Shown here piece by piece: positions 16,441 through 22,694 of a stretch of DNA of 25,030 nucleotides (its first letter is position 1; each line of letters starts with the position of its first letter). The position numbers were made by a program, and so were the translations under genes. Origin of the DNA: a virus; the IMG/VR virus record IMGVR_UViG_3300037119_005032, positions 1 through 25,030 of that record; one strand, written 5' to 3'. The notes beneath the pieces were generated by a model. It saw only the letters and a program-made list of their open reading frames with translations. It did not search any database and was not told where the DNA came from.

Positions 16441-17331
16441 ATGGCCACCACATTCTCGATGTTCGACACCACCCCGGCGGGGGCGGTAGCTGCCATCAAG
16501 GCCGCCATCCTGACCTCCAGCGACTGGTCCAACCCGGCCGGTGACCGGGTGGTCTGCACCACCACCCGGGGCGCGGCGATGGTCGTGGACCTGGCCGACG
16601 CGGCAGCCACCGCCGTCCGGCTCCAGTTCGGGGTCTACCGGACCACTGGGCTGGCCGACAAGATCGTCCGTTACGCCCAGTGGCGGGCTTCCGGCGGGGC
16701 CACCAGCGATCCGCTGCATGTTGTCGTCTCGGCCGGCAAAGAGCACCTGTTCATCACCGTGGAAGGGCCACGTGCCGGAGAGGCCAACCCGGTGGACACG
16801 AGCAACGGCTCCTACCGTCCACTCTTCTTTCTCTGCGACCTGGTGCCCTATTTCGCCGCCGATGCTGTGCCTGCCGTGGTCTGTGGGGGGAGCAGTGTTG
16901 CGAGTGTTCCGACCAGTGCAACCGGCCTAACCGTTCATACCTCTCGCAATGCGGTCAACTCGGGTTCCTGGGTTGCCGGCATCCTGGAGACACTGCAACC
17001 ACCAGCCGGTAACTCGAGCGCGAGACAGCGCTACAGCGGGAATTCCCTGAGCGCATCCGGCGTGCTGACCGCCCGGCCGTATCTCGTGTTCGAGGATGTC
17101 GCCGGACAGCGGGGCCGCCTGGCCACCTTCTTCGCCCTCGGCTGGAACGTCGGAGCCAACGCGGCCGATTTCCCGGCTCAGACCTACCAGCGGATCGGCA
17201 TCGGCTCCGCCACCTACATCGGACTGACAGTCACCCGGTCACCTGCAAGTGCCGCCATTTCCCCATTCGCAGAAACGGGCAGCGGAGACGGCCCCGGCAA
17301 CTCCCCCGTCATCGCAGTCCCCTACGCCTGA
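16441..17331 (+). CDS. Minor tail / virion surface protein, unknown family
   Basis: This 296-aa protein has a clear ribosome site (AGGAGGGGG, about four bases before ATG 16441). Sequence features are an N-terminal helical region (AGAVAAIKAAILTSSDW), strands such as RVVCTTTRGAAMVVDLADA, and a Tyr-rich middle (RPLFFLCDLVPYFAADAV). The C-terminal half is Ser/Gly-rich with YIGLTVTRSPAS. I do not recognise a family. It resembles the last minor tail gene before lysis genes in many actinophages. The stop is followed by 25 bases holding the endolysin ribosome site. Confidence 0.6.
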   Translation: MATTFSMFDTTPAGAVAAIKAAILTSSDWSNPAGDRVVCTTTRGAAMVVDLADAAATAVRLQFGVYRTTGLADKIVRYAQWRASGGATSDPLHVVVSAGKEHLFITVEGPRAGEANPVDTSNGSYRPLFFLCDLVPYFAADAVPAVVCGGSSVASVPTSATGLTVHTSRNAVNSGSWVAGILETLQPPAGNSSARQRYSGNSLSASGVLTARPYLVFEDVAGQRGRLATFFALGWNVGANAADFPAQTYQRIGIGSATYIGLTVTRSPASAAISPFAETGSGDGPGNSPVIAVPYA

Positions 17332-17356
17332 GCTAGAAGAAAGGAGAGCTGGAACC

Positions 17357-18001
17357 ATGACCGAGCTGAAGCCCGGTGACCGGGCGCGGGTGACCGCCAA
17401 GACGGGGCTGTGGGCACGGACCGCACCCGACGGCGGCCGGGTCAAGATTCGCCCCTACGGCTACGACTTCAAAGTCACCGAAATCGAAGACGGCTTCGCC
17501 CGCGCCAAACAGTATTGGTACGCCTGCGAGTTCCTGGCTGTAGTGCCGCGGGCGGAGCGGGTGCCGTTCCGTGGCCGGCTGGTCTGCAGCTGTGTCTCGA
17601 CGTCGCTGCCGAAGGTGGAGGCGGCGATGATCTCGGCGGGGATCATCTCCAACTGTGTCGACATTTGGCAGGCCGGTTATAACAAGGGCGGGGTGTCGGC
17701 GTCGGCGGGCACTCATGATCGGGGCGGCGCGATTGATGTCGGCCAATATTCCGACGCCGCGCTGAGGATGTGGCGGGAGTGGGGGTGGGCGATGCAGGCC
17801 CGGACCCGCGCCCAGGGGTTCTCCCCGCACGGCCACGGCTGGCCGAAGGGCTGCACACACCTGTCCTCCGGCGGCGCCTACCAGGCGTCGGAGTGGCAGA
17901 ACGGCCGCAACGGGTTACGCCGCCGCGGCCCGATCACCGGACCCGGACCGAAGGGAAGGAGCACACCGACATGGACCCAGGCGATAGCGAAACGGAAGTG
18001 A
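17357..18001 (+). CDS. Endolysin, M15/VanY-type peptidoglycan peptidase
   Basis: This 214-residue lysin probably cuts peptide links in peptidoglycan. Residues 4-62 look like an SH3-like wall-binding domain (KPGDRARVTAKTGLWARTAP ... ARAKQYWYACEFLAV). Residues 85-180 hold the zinc peptidase: SASAGTHDRGGAIDVG supplies H120 and D127, and HGHGWPKGCTH supplies the third ligand (one of H158, H160, H168), as in the M15 H-x6-D...H pattern. It has no signal peptide or membrane segment, so it needs a holin. ATG 17357 follows AAAGGAGAG; the frame is open upstream but overlaps the previous gene. A domain order of wall binding first, catalysis second, is less common. Confidence 0.82.
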   Translation: MTELKPGDRARVTAKTGLWARTAPDGGRVKIRPYGYDFKVTEIEDGFARAKQYWYACEFLAVVPRAERVPFRGRLVCSCVSTSLPKVEAAMISAGIISNCVDIWQAGYNKGGVSASAGTHDRGGAIDVGQYSDAALRMWREWGWAMQARTRAQGFSPHGHGWPKGCTHLSSGGAYQASEWQNGRNGLRRRGPITGPGPKGRSTPTWTQAIAKRK

Positions 18002-18147
18002 CCGAGCCCGAGCCCGAGGTTGAGGAGCAGCGCGGGCTGCCTAATGAGGACATCCCCGACGAACTGCTCGAGCCGGACGGATTCGACGACGGATCCCAGC
18101 CGCCGCCGCCGGCGGCCGACGACGACCAGACCGAGGAGCCGCAATGA
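17971..18147 (+). CDS. Small acidic protein
   Basis: This 58-residue ORF overlaps the last 31 bases of the endolysin in another frame and ends in an ATGA overlap with the next gene. It has a good ribosome site (GGAAGGAG, 17954-17961). It is extremely acidic and Pro-rich (TEVTEPEPEVEEQRG, PDELLEPDGFDDG, QPPPPAADDDQTEE) and probably disordered. No function can be read from it. Confidence 0.55.
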   Translation: MDPGDSETEVTEPEPEVEEQRGLPNEDIPDELLEPDGFDDGSQPPPPAADDDQTEEPQ

Positions 18148-18350
18148 CCGACACCGAGACCGAAACCCCGCGCGAGCCGCTGGTCCAGATCACCTCCGAC
18201 ACCCACGCCTACGTCGAGGTGACCGTCCAGCTCGCCACCGGGGAGTCGACAACCTTCCGCCGCGAATACGTCGGCGGCCAGGACACCTCGCCGCTGGAAA
18301 TCCTCGACCAGCTGGCCGACGCGGTGAAGTCCTACCTCGAAACATTCTGA
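18144..18350 (+). CDS. Small hypothetical protein
   Basis: This 68-residue protein is coupled to the previous gene (ATGA). After a charged N-terminus it has two predicted strands (AYVEVTVQLATGESTTFRR) and a C-terminal amphipathic helix (LEILDQLADAVKSYLETF). The family is not recognised. It lies between the endolysin and the EEP enzyme; the stop is one base before the next ATG. Confidence 0.6.
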   Translation: MTDTETETPREPLVQITSDTHAYVEVTVQLATGESTTFRREYVGGQDTSPLEILDQLADAVKSYLETF

Positions 18351-18351
18351 G

Positions 18352-19095
18352 ATGACCCGCGCCCGGATCTTCAACATCAACACCCGGCGCTCCGACGTGA
18401 CCTGCCTGCCCCAACACAACTGGAAAGTCCGCCGCCCCAAACTCGTCAAGATCATCATCTCCGTCGAGCCGAGCATTCTGACCGTGCAGGAATGCACCCC
18501 GGAGCAGGAGAAAGACCTGATGGCCGACCTAGCGAAATGGTCCAAGTCGGTGTGGAAACTCGCCACCCACGGCAACTCGGGGGTGATGTGGGACACCGGC
18601 AAGTGGACCGGGTCGAACATCCGCGACTTCGACCTGCAATCAGCCAAGGGGCAGATGACCCGCCGGTTCACCGTCGCCGACCTGACCTCAATCAAAACCA
18701 AGGAGAAGATCACCGTCGGCGCCTCGCATCTGTCGGTGCACTACTCCGGCTCGGCGGCGTGGCGGATCAAACAGGTCGACCAGATCTGCGACATCCTCAA
18801 GGGCGGCCTGAACGTGGTCGGCGCCGACCTCAACTCCACCCTCGGCGTCGAGGTGCCGAGCCCGCGGAAGGAGTTCAAAACCGATCAGGCGATGCTCGGG
18901 CTGCGAGACAAATGCACCACTCCGGTGGTTCGGGGCGACTGGAACACCCACACCGGCTACAAGCCGACCAAGTGCGAAGGCAAATGGTTGGACGAGATCG
19001 AGACCGGGACAGCGATCACCGTGTATGCCGCCGAGGTGGTGCCGACCGACCAGGCCACCGACCACAACGGACTGCTGGCCCGGATCGAGTTCTGA
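18352..19095 (+). CDS. Endonuclease/exonuclease/phosphatase (EEP) family enzyme
   Basis: This 247-residue protein carries the ordered motifs of the EEP (DNase I-like) superfamily. They are FNIN near the N-terminus (N10), VQECTPEQ with the metal-binding Glu (E47), VGASHLSVH (H126/H130), NVVGADLNST (D159, N161) and the closing TDHNGLLARIEF (D237, H238). These match the metal-dependent phosphodiesterase/phosphatase site. No signal peptide is seen, so it acts in the cytoplasm or after lysis. Substrate cannot be told: DNA, RNA, phospholipid and phosphoesters are all cleaved by family members. It lies inside the lysis cassette, one base after the preceding stop. The superfamily call is strong; the role is open. 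Confidence 0.82.
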   Translation: MTRARIFNINTRRSDVTCLPQHNWKVRRPKLVKIIISVEPSILTVQECTPEQEKDLMADLAKWSKSVWKLATHGNSGVMWDTGKWTGSNIRDFDLQSAKGQMTRRFTVADLTSIKTKEKITVGASHLSVHYSGSAAWRIKQVDQICDILKGGLNVVGADLNSTLGVEVPSPRKEFKTDQAMLGLRDKCTTPVVRGDWNTHTGYKPTKCEGKWLDEIETGTAITVYAAEVVPTDQATDHNGLLARIEF

Positions 19096-19098
19096 GCG

Positions 19099-19179
19099 AT
19101 GATGAACAGTCCGACGATCCTGATGCTGATCGCCGGGCTGGCGATCGTCGTGATCGTCCTCCTGGTCTGGCTCGGCTGA
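19099..19179 (+). CDS. 26-residue single-span membrane peptide
   Basis: The ORF starts with ATGATG at 19099, three bases after the EEP stop, and encodes MMNSPTILMLIAGLAIVVIV followed by LLVWLG and TGA (19177-19179). Almost all of it is one hydrophobic helix. The ribosome site is weak and translation may depend on coupling. The position between the EEP enzyme and the holin suggests a holin partner or small holin-like peptide. It is short, so chance cannot be excluded, but the uninterrupted hydrophobic helix in this location is unlikely by accident. Confidence 0.5.
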   Translation: MMNSPTILMLIAGLAIVVIVLLVWLG

Positions 19180-19224
19180 TGTCCGACGCTGAACTGCTGT
19201 GGACCGGCTTCCCATTCCACTATC

Positions 19225-19253
19225 AAAAAAAAAAGCCCGGAATGAGCCGGGCC
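19225..19253 (-). terminator. A10 run plus GC hairpin: leftward terminator shape
   Basis: Ten consecutive A (19225-19234) are followed by arms GCCCGG (19235-19240) and CCGGGC (19247-19252). Read on the minus strand this is a GC stem followed by ten T, the classic rho-independent terminator. On the plus strand it has no T-run. It would stop leftward transcription that runs past 20263 through the antisense of the lysis genes. Confidence 0.55.
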
Positions 19254-19254
19254 G

Positions 19255-19509
19255 GTGAGAGACCGCACAACCACCGATCTGATGCTGCTGATGGTGGCCG
19301 GCACCATCTGCGTCGCGATACTCATCTCGATCATCTCCATCGGGATGATCGAGGTGGTCCATCCCGAAACCGACACCAACGAGGCGGCGATCGCCCTGGG
19401 TGCGGTGCTGAACACGCTCGTCGGGTTGCTCGCCGGCTATCTGGCCGGCCGGACGCAGCGGGTGCGTGAACGGCGGGCCGATGACACCGTCGAGCAGGAC
19501 CGGATATGA
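19255..19509 (+). CDS. Holin, two transmembrane segments
   Basis: This 84-residue protein has two hydrophobic helices, about residues 9-34 (LMLLMVAGTICVAILISIIS) and 45-66 (AAIALGAVLNTLVGLLAGYL). They are separated by a charged loop (HPETDTNE) and followed by a basic/acidic C-terminus. This is the class II holin layout, which lets the endolysin reach the wall. The start is the weakest part: GTG 19255 has no good Shine-Dalgarno and lies just after the A-run hairpin; an in-frame TGA at 19243 limits extension upstream. A later Met at residue 10 is possible. It ends in an ATGA overlap with the collagen-like gene. Confidence 0.72.
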   Translation: MRDRTTTDLMLLMVAGTICVAILISIISIGMIEVVHPETDTNEAAIALGAVLNTLVGLLAGYLAGRTQRVRERRADDTVEQDRI

Positions 19510-20300
19510 GCCCGGTTGATCAGGTCACCCGCCGCCCCTGGCTGGGCTACTCGCTGGCCGCCGCGTTGATGATCCTCGGGTTGGCGATGGCGCTGTGGCT
19601 GGCCCCCGCCCTCACCGACAGCTCCGCCGCCCCAGTACCATCAACCGGCCCGGCGGGTCCTCCAGGCCCGCCGGGACCATCCGGCGAGCCCGGCGCGAAG
19701 GGCGCCAAGGGCGCGAAGGGGGAGCGGGGTCCCACAGGGCGGGACGGAACCGACGGAAAAGACGGAACCGCCGGGAAAGACGGCAGAGACGGGAACAATG
19801 GACGTCAAGGGCCGATCGGTCCCGGCGCGGTCCCCCCCGTGACGCCGCGGCTGGTCGGTTCCCCCGGCCCACCCGGCCCCACCGGCCCCCCGGGGCCGAG
19901 CGGGCCACCCGGAACCCCCGGACCCGAACCCGGGGCATCCCCGACACCCGGCCTCAGCTGCCCCACACCCTACGCAGAACAAACCATTTCGGTACATCAA
20001 CGCGAACCGGTCGACACCGACCGGGCGATCGTGATCTGCGCCCTGCCCGCATCCAGGGCGGCGGCGGCCAGCTACTGCCGCTGGACCCTGTCCCGCGACC
20101 ACCGGCTCGTCACCGTATACGGCCCGGAGGGCTGGGCGTGGGTGAAGGTCGCCACCACATCCGGGCGGCGCACCTTCAAGATCATCATCGACGAGAGCAG
20201 CGGAGTGAAACTGTTCAAACGGCCACACCCGGCCCGGAAGATCAACGTCTCCGCACAGGCGTTCATCCACCGATCCAGGCACCGCTGCGCCCGGCCGTGA
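19506..20300 (+). CDS. Membrane-anchored collagen-like protein
   Basis: This 264-residue protein has one membrane helix at about residues 13-35 (PWLGYSLAAALMILGLAMAL) without a signal cleavage site, so it is probably N-in/C-out. A first Gly-X-Y stretch runs from about 47 to 103 (AGPPGPPGPSGEPG, GAKGAKGAKGERG, GTDGKDGTAGKDG). A second runs from 118 to 142 (GPPGPTGPPGPSG). A 115-residue C-terminal domain with three Cys and a strand pattern (DHRLVTVYGPEGWAWVKVAT) is unknown. Coupling to the holin (ATGA) suggests a role in lysis or at the cell surface, but phage collagen proteins are usually virion fibres, so this is not certain. Its end overlaps the convergent gene by 38 bases. Confidence 0.75.
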   Translation: MSPVDQVTRRPWLGYSLAAALMILGLAMALWLAPALTDSSAAPVPSTGPAGPPGPPGPSGEPGAKGAKGAKGERGPTGRDGTDGKDGTAGKDGRDGNNGRQGPIGPGAVPPVTPRLVGSPGPPGPTGPPGPSGPPGTPGPEPGASPTPGLSCPTPYAEQTISVHQREPVDTDRAIVICALPASRAAAASYCRWTLSRDHRLVTVYGPEGWAWVKVATTSGRRTFKIIIDESSGVKLFKRPHPARKINVSAQAFIHRSRHRCARP

Positions 20301-20544
20301 CCGCTGCGGTAGGCAGTCGGTACACCCGACGCGGTACGCCGAACGGTCCCGGCTCCGGTGCCGACACCAAGGTGCCGACGCGCTCCATCCCGCGCAGGGC
20401 ACGGCGGGCTGACTCCACTTGCGAGCGGGACGGGGAGTCTCCATAGCAGTCATACGCGGTGCAGACCGCATCGGTGTCGCCGTTCGGCAACTGCTCCAAG
20501 CGCTCTAGAACCACGCTCTGAATCCAGCCGGGACCTCTACTCAT
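20263..20544 (-). CDS. Winged-helix-like regulator
   Basis: This 93-residue protein, last in the leftward operon, has a helix-helix-helix-wing pattern: GWIQSVVLERLEQL, then SRSQVESARRALRGMERVGT as a likely recognition helix region, and a wing ending PRRVYRLP. This is the usual look of small winged-helix DNA-binding proteins. ATG at 20544 is preceded by GGGGGG; an in-frame GTG at 20562 would add six residues. A perfect 26-bp palindrome lies 13 bases upstream of the start and could be its own operator. The 3' end overlaps the convergent collagen-like gene. Confidence 0.6.
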   Translation of the reverse strand: MSRGPGWIQSVVLERLEQLPNGDTDAVCTAYDCYGDSPSRSQVESARRALRGMERVGTLVSAPEPGPFGVPRRVYRLPTAAVTAGRSGAWIGG

Positions 20545-20556
20545 CCCCCCAGCATA

Positions 20557-20582
20557 CCCCACACTTAACTTTAAGTGTGGGG
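20557..20582. promoter_or_regulatory. Perfect 12-bp-arm palindrome, likely operator
   Basis: Arms CCCCACACTTAA and TTAAGTGTGGGG are exact reverse complements around a 2-bp centre (CT). The AT-rich centre stands out in GC-rich surroundings. It fills the gap between the stop of the 59-aa gene (20583) and the start of the winged-helix gene. No T-run follows on either strand, so a dimeric DNA-binding site is more likely than a terminator. On the minus strand TATGCT follows at once and could serve as a -10 element for a very short-leader transcript. Confidence 0.65.
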
Positions 20583-20762
20583 CTAGATCGCCCTCTGTGG
20601 GACAGACTCGGGGCTCTCGATTCTGTGGGCCGTGGCGTACGCCTCCCGTACGTCGTCCCGGGTCACATCCCGATAGACCAGGGTGTCCAGGAGGAGCCGC
20701 AGCACGAGTTCGCGGCCGCGGTCGTCGAGCTCCGGAAGGTCAGCGAACCACTCGAGCGTCAC
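20583..20762 (-). CDS. Small hypothetical protein, 59 aa
   Basis: The frame runs from GTG at 20762 to TAG at 20583-20585. The start overlaps the stop of the upstream gene (GTGA), the same coupling used across this genome. The protein has a charged helical character: TLEWFADLPELDDRGRELVL, then RLLLDTLVYRDVTRDDVREAY and a polar tail. The DVTRDDVREAYATAHRI segment might be part of an HTH, but this is weak. No family is recognised. Confidence 0.6.
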   Translation of the reverse strand: MTLEWFADLPELDDRGRELVLRLLLDTLVYRDVTRDDVREAYATAHRIESPESVPQRAI

Positions 20763-21169
20763 GGCCTAATGTCCTTCTGCTTTGGTTTGCGTCCGGGCCG
20801 GGGCTGATTGTCGACGGCCAGCTCCCGACGTCGGTACAGCAGGTCCTTGACAGCCTCATCGGTGATTCGGCGGAAGTGGCCGACTTTCACGGTGTCGATC
20901 TCGCCGTTCGCGATCCAGCGGTCGATCGTGGCCAGGCTGACGCCGAGGTATTCGGCAAGTTCTTGCCGGGTCCAGGGTCCACTCCTAGGAGCCTGGACGG
21001 CCGGCGTGGGCGGTTCGGTGCTGCCAATGATCCACTCGGCGACGGCCACCAGGTCGGCGCCTGTCGCGCCCTCTCCGATCGACGCTCGAGCGACTGCGAG
21101 CATGACGAGCCGTCGCCGCTGAGCGTCAGTCAGCTGCTCGCTGATCGTCATCTGGTGGAGTGCTGACAC
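20759..21169 (-). CDS. MerR/excisionase-type HTH protein with duplicated N-terminal domain
   Basis: This 136-residue protein has two parts. Residues 13-49 (LTDAQRRRLVMLAVARASIG, GATGADLVAVAEWII) form a helical domain that also occurs in the gene at 21588-22010. Residues 66-112 are a HTH_17-type DNA-binding domain: WTRQELAEYLGVSLATIDRW, then IANGEIDTVKVGHFRRI and a closing helix. The C-terminus is basic (RPGRKPKQK). The start is GTG 21169 with AAGAAGGA eight bases upstream; ATG 21151 is an alternative. HTH_17 proteins include excisionases and small repressors. It lies in the leftward operon next to attP, so it is a candidate excisionase or regulator. Confidence 0.72.
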   Translation of the reverse strand: MSALHQMTISEQLTDAQRRRLVMLAVARASIGEGATGADLVAVAEWIIGSTEPPTPAVQAPRSGPWTRQELAEYLGVSLATIDRWIANGEIDTVKVGHFRRITDEAVKDLLYRRRELAVDNQPRPGRKPKQKDIRP

Positions 21170-21237
21170 TTCAGTTCCTTCTTGTTGTCGCGATCTTTGT
21201 CACCTGATGGTCCAGCAGAGGCCGAACACAAACCGGC

Positions 21238-21591
21238 TTAGCCGGCGAGGAAGTCGTCGATCGCGCTGCGGGGGATGAGACGTCGGCGACCGATCGGCGT
21301 CGAACGAAGCTCGCGAGTTTTCATCAGCTTGTAGATGGACGTCCGGCTCACGCGGAGCAGCGCGGCTGCCTCTTCCGGCGTGAAAACCTGCTGCCCGCCG
21401 TCGCTGGCGGCAATCGGCTCCGGAGCCGAGATCGGCGAGGGCGAAGGCTGACAACCAGGACACAGATCACTCTCGCCGATACGGTCCCAGCCGGACTGTC
21501 GGCCGAGCCGGCGGGCGCCAGCGGTGGAGTCGGCGTCCTCACCCAACCAACAGCCGCACTCATCACACGCCAGTCGGTGACGGATGCTCAT
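21238..21591 (-). CDS. Zinc-ribbon plus excisionase-type HTH protein
   Basis: This 117-residue protein begins with a probable zinc-binding pair, ACDECGCWLG (C9, C12) and DLCPGC (C44, C47), followed by a Pro/Ser linker. A HTH_17 domain lies at about 66-115: FTPEEAAALLRVSRTSIYKL, MKTRELRSTPIGRRRLIP and RSAIDDFLAG. ATG 21591 overlaps the stop of the upstream gene (ATGA), which fixes the start; the frame is open for 12 more codons upstream. The DNA-binding role is clear from the HTH. Whether it excises, represses or activates cannot be told. Confidence 0.72.
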   Translation of the reverse strand: MSIRHRLACDECGCWLGEDADSTAGARRLGRQSGWDRIGESDLCPGCQPSPSPISAPEPIAASDGGQQVFTPEEAAALLRVSRTSIYKLMKTRELRSTPIGRRRLIPRSAIDDFLAG

Positions 21592-22010
21592 GAACCGTCC
21601 GGATCGTCGAAGTGAGCTGATGCCCATGCCTCAACGTCTGCTCGGCGGTAGAACACCCGGCGCCCAATCTTGCTAGACGGCGGGCCTGGCTCGACGGTGC
21701 TAGCGCTACTCTTCTGAGCCCGCCAGTAGCGAAGCGTGGGGACCGGGACGCCGAGTTCGTTGGCTACATCCTCGATCGTCATCCAGGGTCCGCGTGTCTC
21801 GTCATCCGTCATCAAGGCAGGCTCCGGCTCTGCGCTGACGGTGAGGCCCGTAGGTGTACTTGTCCCGCGCCGACGGCCATTGAGGATCCACTCGGCGACG
21901 TCGATGAGGTCGGCACCTGTCGCCGATTTCCTGATCGAAGCTTTTGCAACGGCGATCATGGTCAGCCGTAGCCGCTGTGCGTCGGTCAGCTTCTGATGAT
22001 TTTCGGTCAC
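21588..22010 (-). CDS. MerR-type HTH protein, paralogue of the 20759-21169 gene
   Basis: This 140-residue protein shares its N-terminal domain (residues 8-43: LTDAQRLRLTMIAVAKASI, ATGADLIDVAEWIL) with the gene at 20759-21169; about 26 of 37 positions are the same by eye. The C-terminal half has a MerR-like HTH (WMTIEDVANELGVPVPTLRY, WRAQKSSAS) followed by IGRRVFYRRADVEAW, the usual HTH_17 wing. GTG 22010 has AGAGG about 10 bases upstream. It is coupled to the zinc-ribbon gene by ATGA. Confidence 0.7.
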   Translation of the reverse strand: MTENHQKLTDAQRLRLTMIAVAKASIRKSATGADLIDVAEWILNGRRRGTSTPTGLTVSAEPEPALMTDDETRGPWMTIEDVANELGVPVPTLRYWRAQKSSASTVEPGPPSSKIGRRVFYRRADVEAWASAHFDDPDGS

Positions 22011-22025
22011 CCTGACGTAACCTCT

Positions 22026-22676
22026 TCAGTCCGTGTCGAGCGGTCCTCGGTACTCACCTGGCCCGGAGTCGTTGTTGACTCGGAGCACCCGGGCGCCGTA
22101 GACGCGCTCCTTGCCGCGTCGGAACACCCGGTGGTTGTGCTGTCCGTCGACCTGCTTGTCCTTGGGCACTTCCGATTCCGGGATGTCCTCCGTGGCGCTC
22201 TTCGGTTCGGCATTGGCGCGCACTTCCGCTAGCCGTCGTTCGGCTTGGGCTGCGGCTGCCCGCTCTCGTGCGATGGCGCGTTGGGCGTCGGTCGCGTTGG
22301 CGTCGGACGCGACCTTTTCGGCGGCCTTCTCTGCGTATCGCGCTTTCCTTTGCGCGCGGTCTACCTCCTTGCCGTGGTCGGTCCTGAGCTTGCGCCGGTG
22401 GGTGACGCGGGCGTCATCGCTGAGTGAGAACCGGAACGGGTGGATCGTGTCGCCAGCGTCAAACGCCACGATGTACTCGTGGACTTTGGGCGGTGTCAGG
22501 TAGGTGTGACGGCGCTCCCCGATGGTGAACTTGATTCCGTAGACGTCTACTTGGATGCGGCTGGCTCGTGGGAACGCGCGAGCGACGGCGGTCGCAACGA
22601 CGCATCGGGACGAGTCTTTGGGCTCAGCTTGATCAATGTCGTCTTGGGTGACTTCTACGGTGTAGCGACTGGCCAT
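22026..22676 (-). CDS. First gene of leftward operon; unknown N-domain plus coiled coil
   Basis: This 216-residue protein has a strong ribosome site (AAGGAGG, four bases before ATG 22676). Residues 1-95 look like a compact alpha/beta domain (SRYTVEVTQDDIDQAEPKDS, RCVVATAVARAFP, YIVAFDAGDTIHPFRFSL). Similar N-terminal patterns occur in unannotated actinophage proteins, but I cannot name the family. Residues 105-175 are a charged coiled coil (EVDRAQRKARYAEKAAEKVA, ARERAAAAQAERRLAEVR), and the tail is polar. As the first leftward gene next to attP it could regulate lysogeny or excision. Function unknown. Confidence 0.65.
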   Translation of the reverse strand: MASRYTVEVTQDDIDQAEPKDSSRCVVATAVARAFPRASRIQVDVYGIKFTIGERRHTYLTPPKVHEYIVAFDAGDTIHPFRFSLSDDARVTHRRKLRTDHGKEVDRAQRKARYAEKAAEKVASDANATDAQRAIARERAAAAQAERRLAEVRANAEPKSATEDIPESEVPKDKQVDGQHNHRVFRRGKERVYGARVLRVNNDSGPGEYRGPLDTD

Positions 22677-22694
22677 GGCGCCTCCTTGTTGGGA

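Noticed and set aside
17249-17356. Upstream extension of the endolysin
   Set aside because: The frame is open from 17249, but this part overlaps the end of the preceding gene, and the ribosome site AAAGGAGAG is placed for ATG 17357.
19225-19255. Frameshift on the A-run fusing the upstream ORF to the holin
   Set aside because: The holin frame has a TGA at 19243, between the A-run and the holin start, so a +1 slip would stop there; a -1 slip stops at 19256. No fusion protein is possible.
19179-19469. 96-aa frame-0 ORF through the A-run
   Set aside because: Past the A-run it lies out of frame within the holin gene and becomes Arg/His/Asp-rich shadow sequence. Only its first 15-20 codons could matter, as discussed in the findings.
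17357-20300. LysB-type mycolylarabinogalactan esterase in the lysis region
   Set aside because: No GxSxG serine-esterase protein is found here. The EEP enzyme has a different motif set. LysB could lie outside the window.
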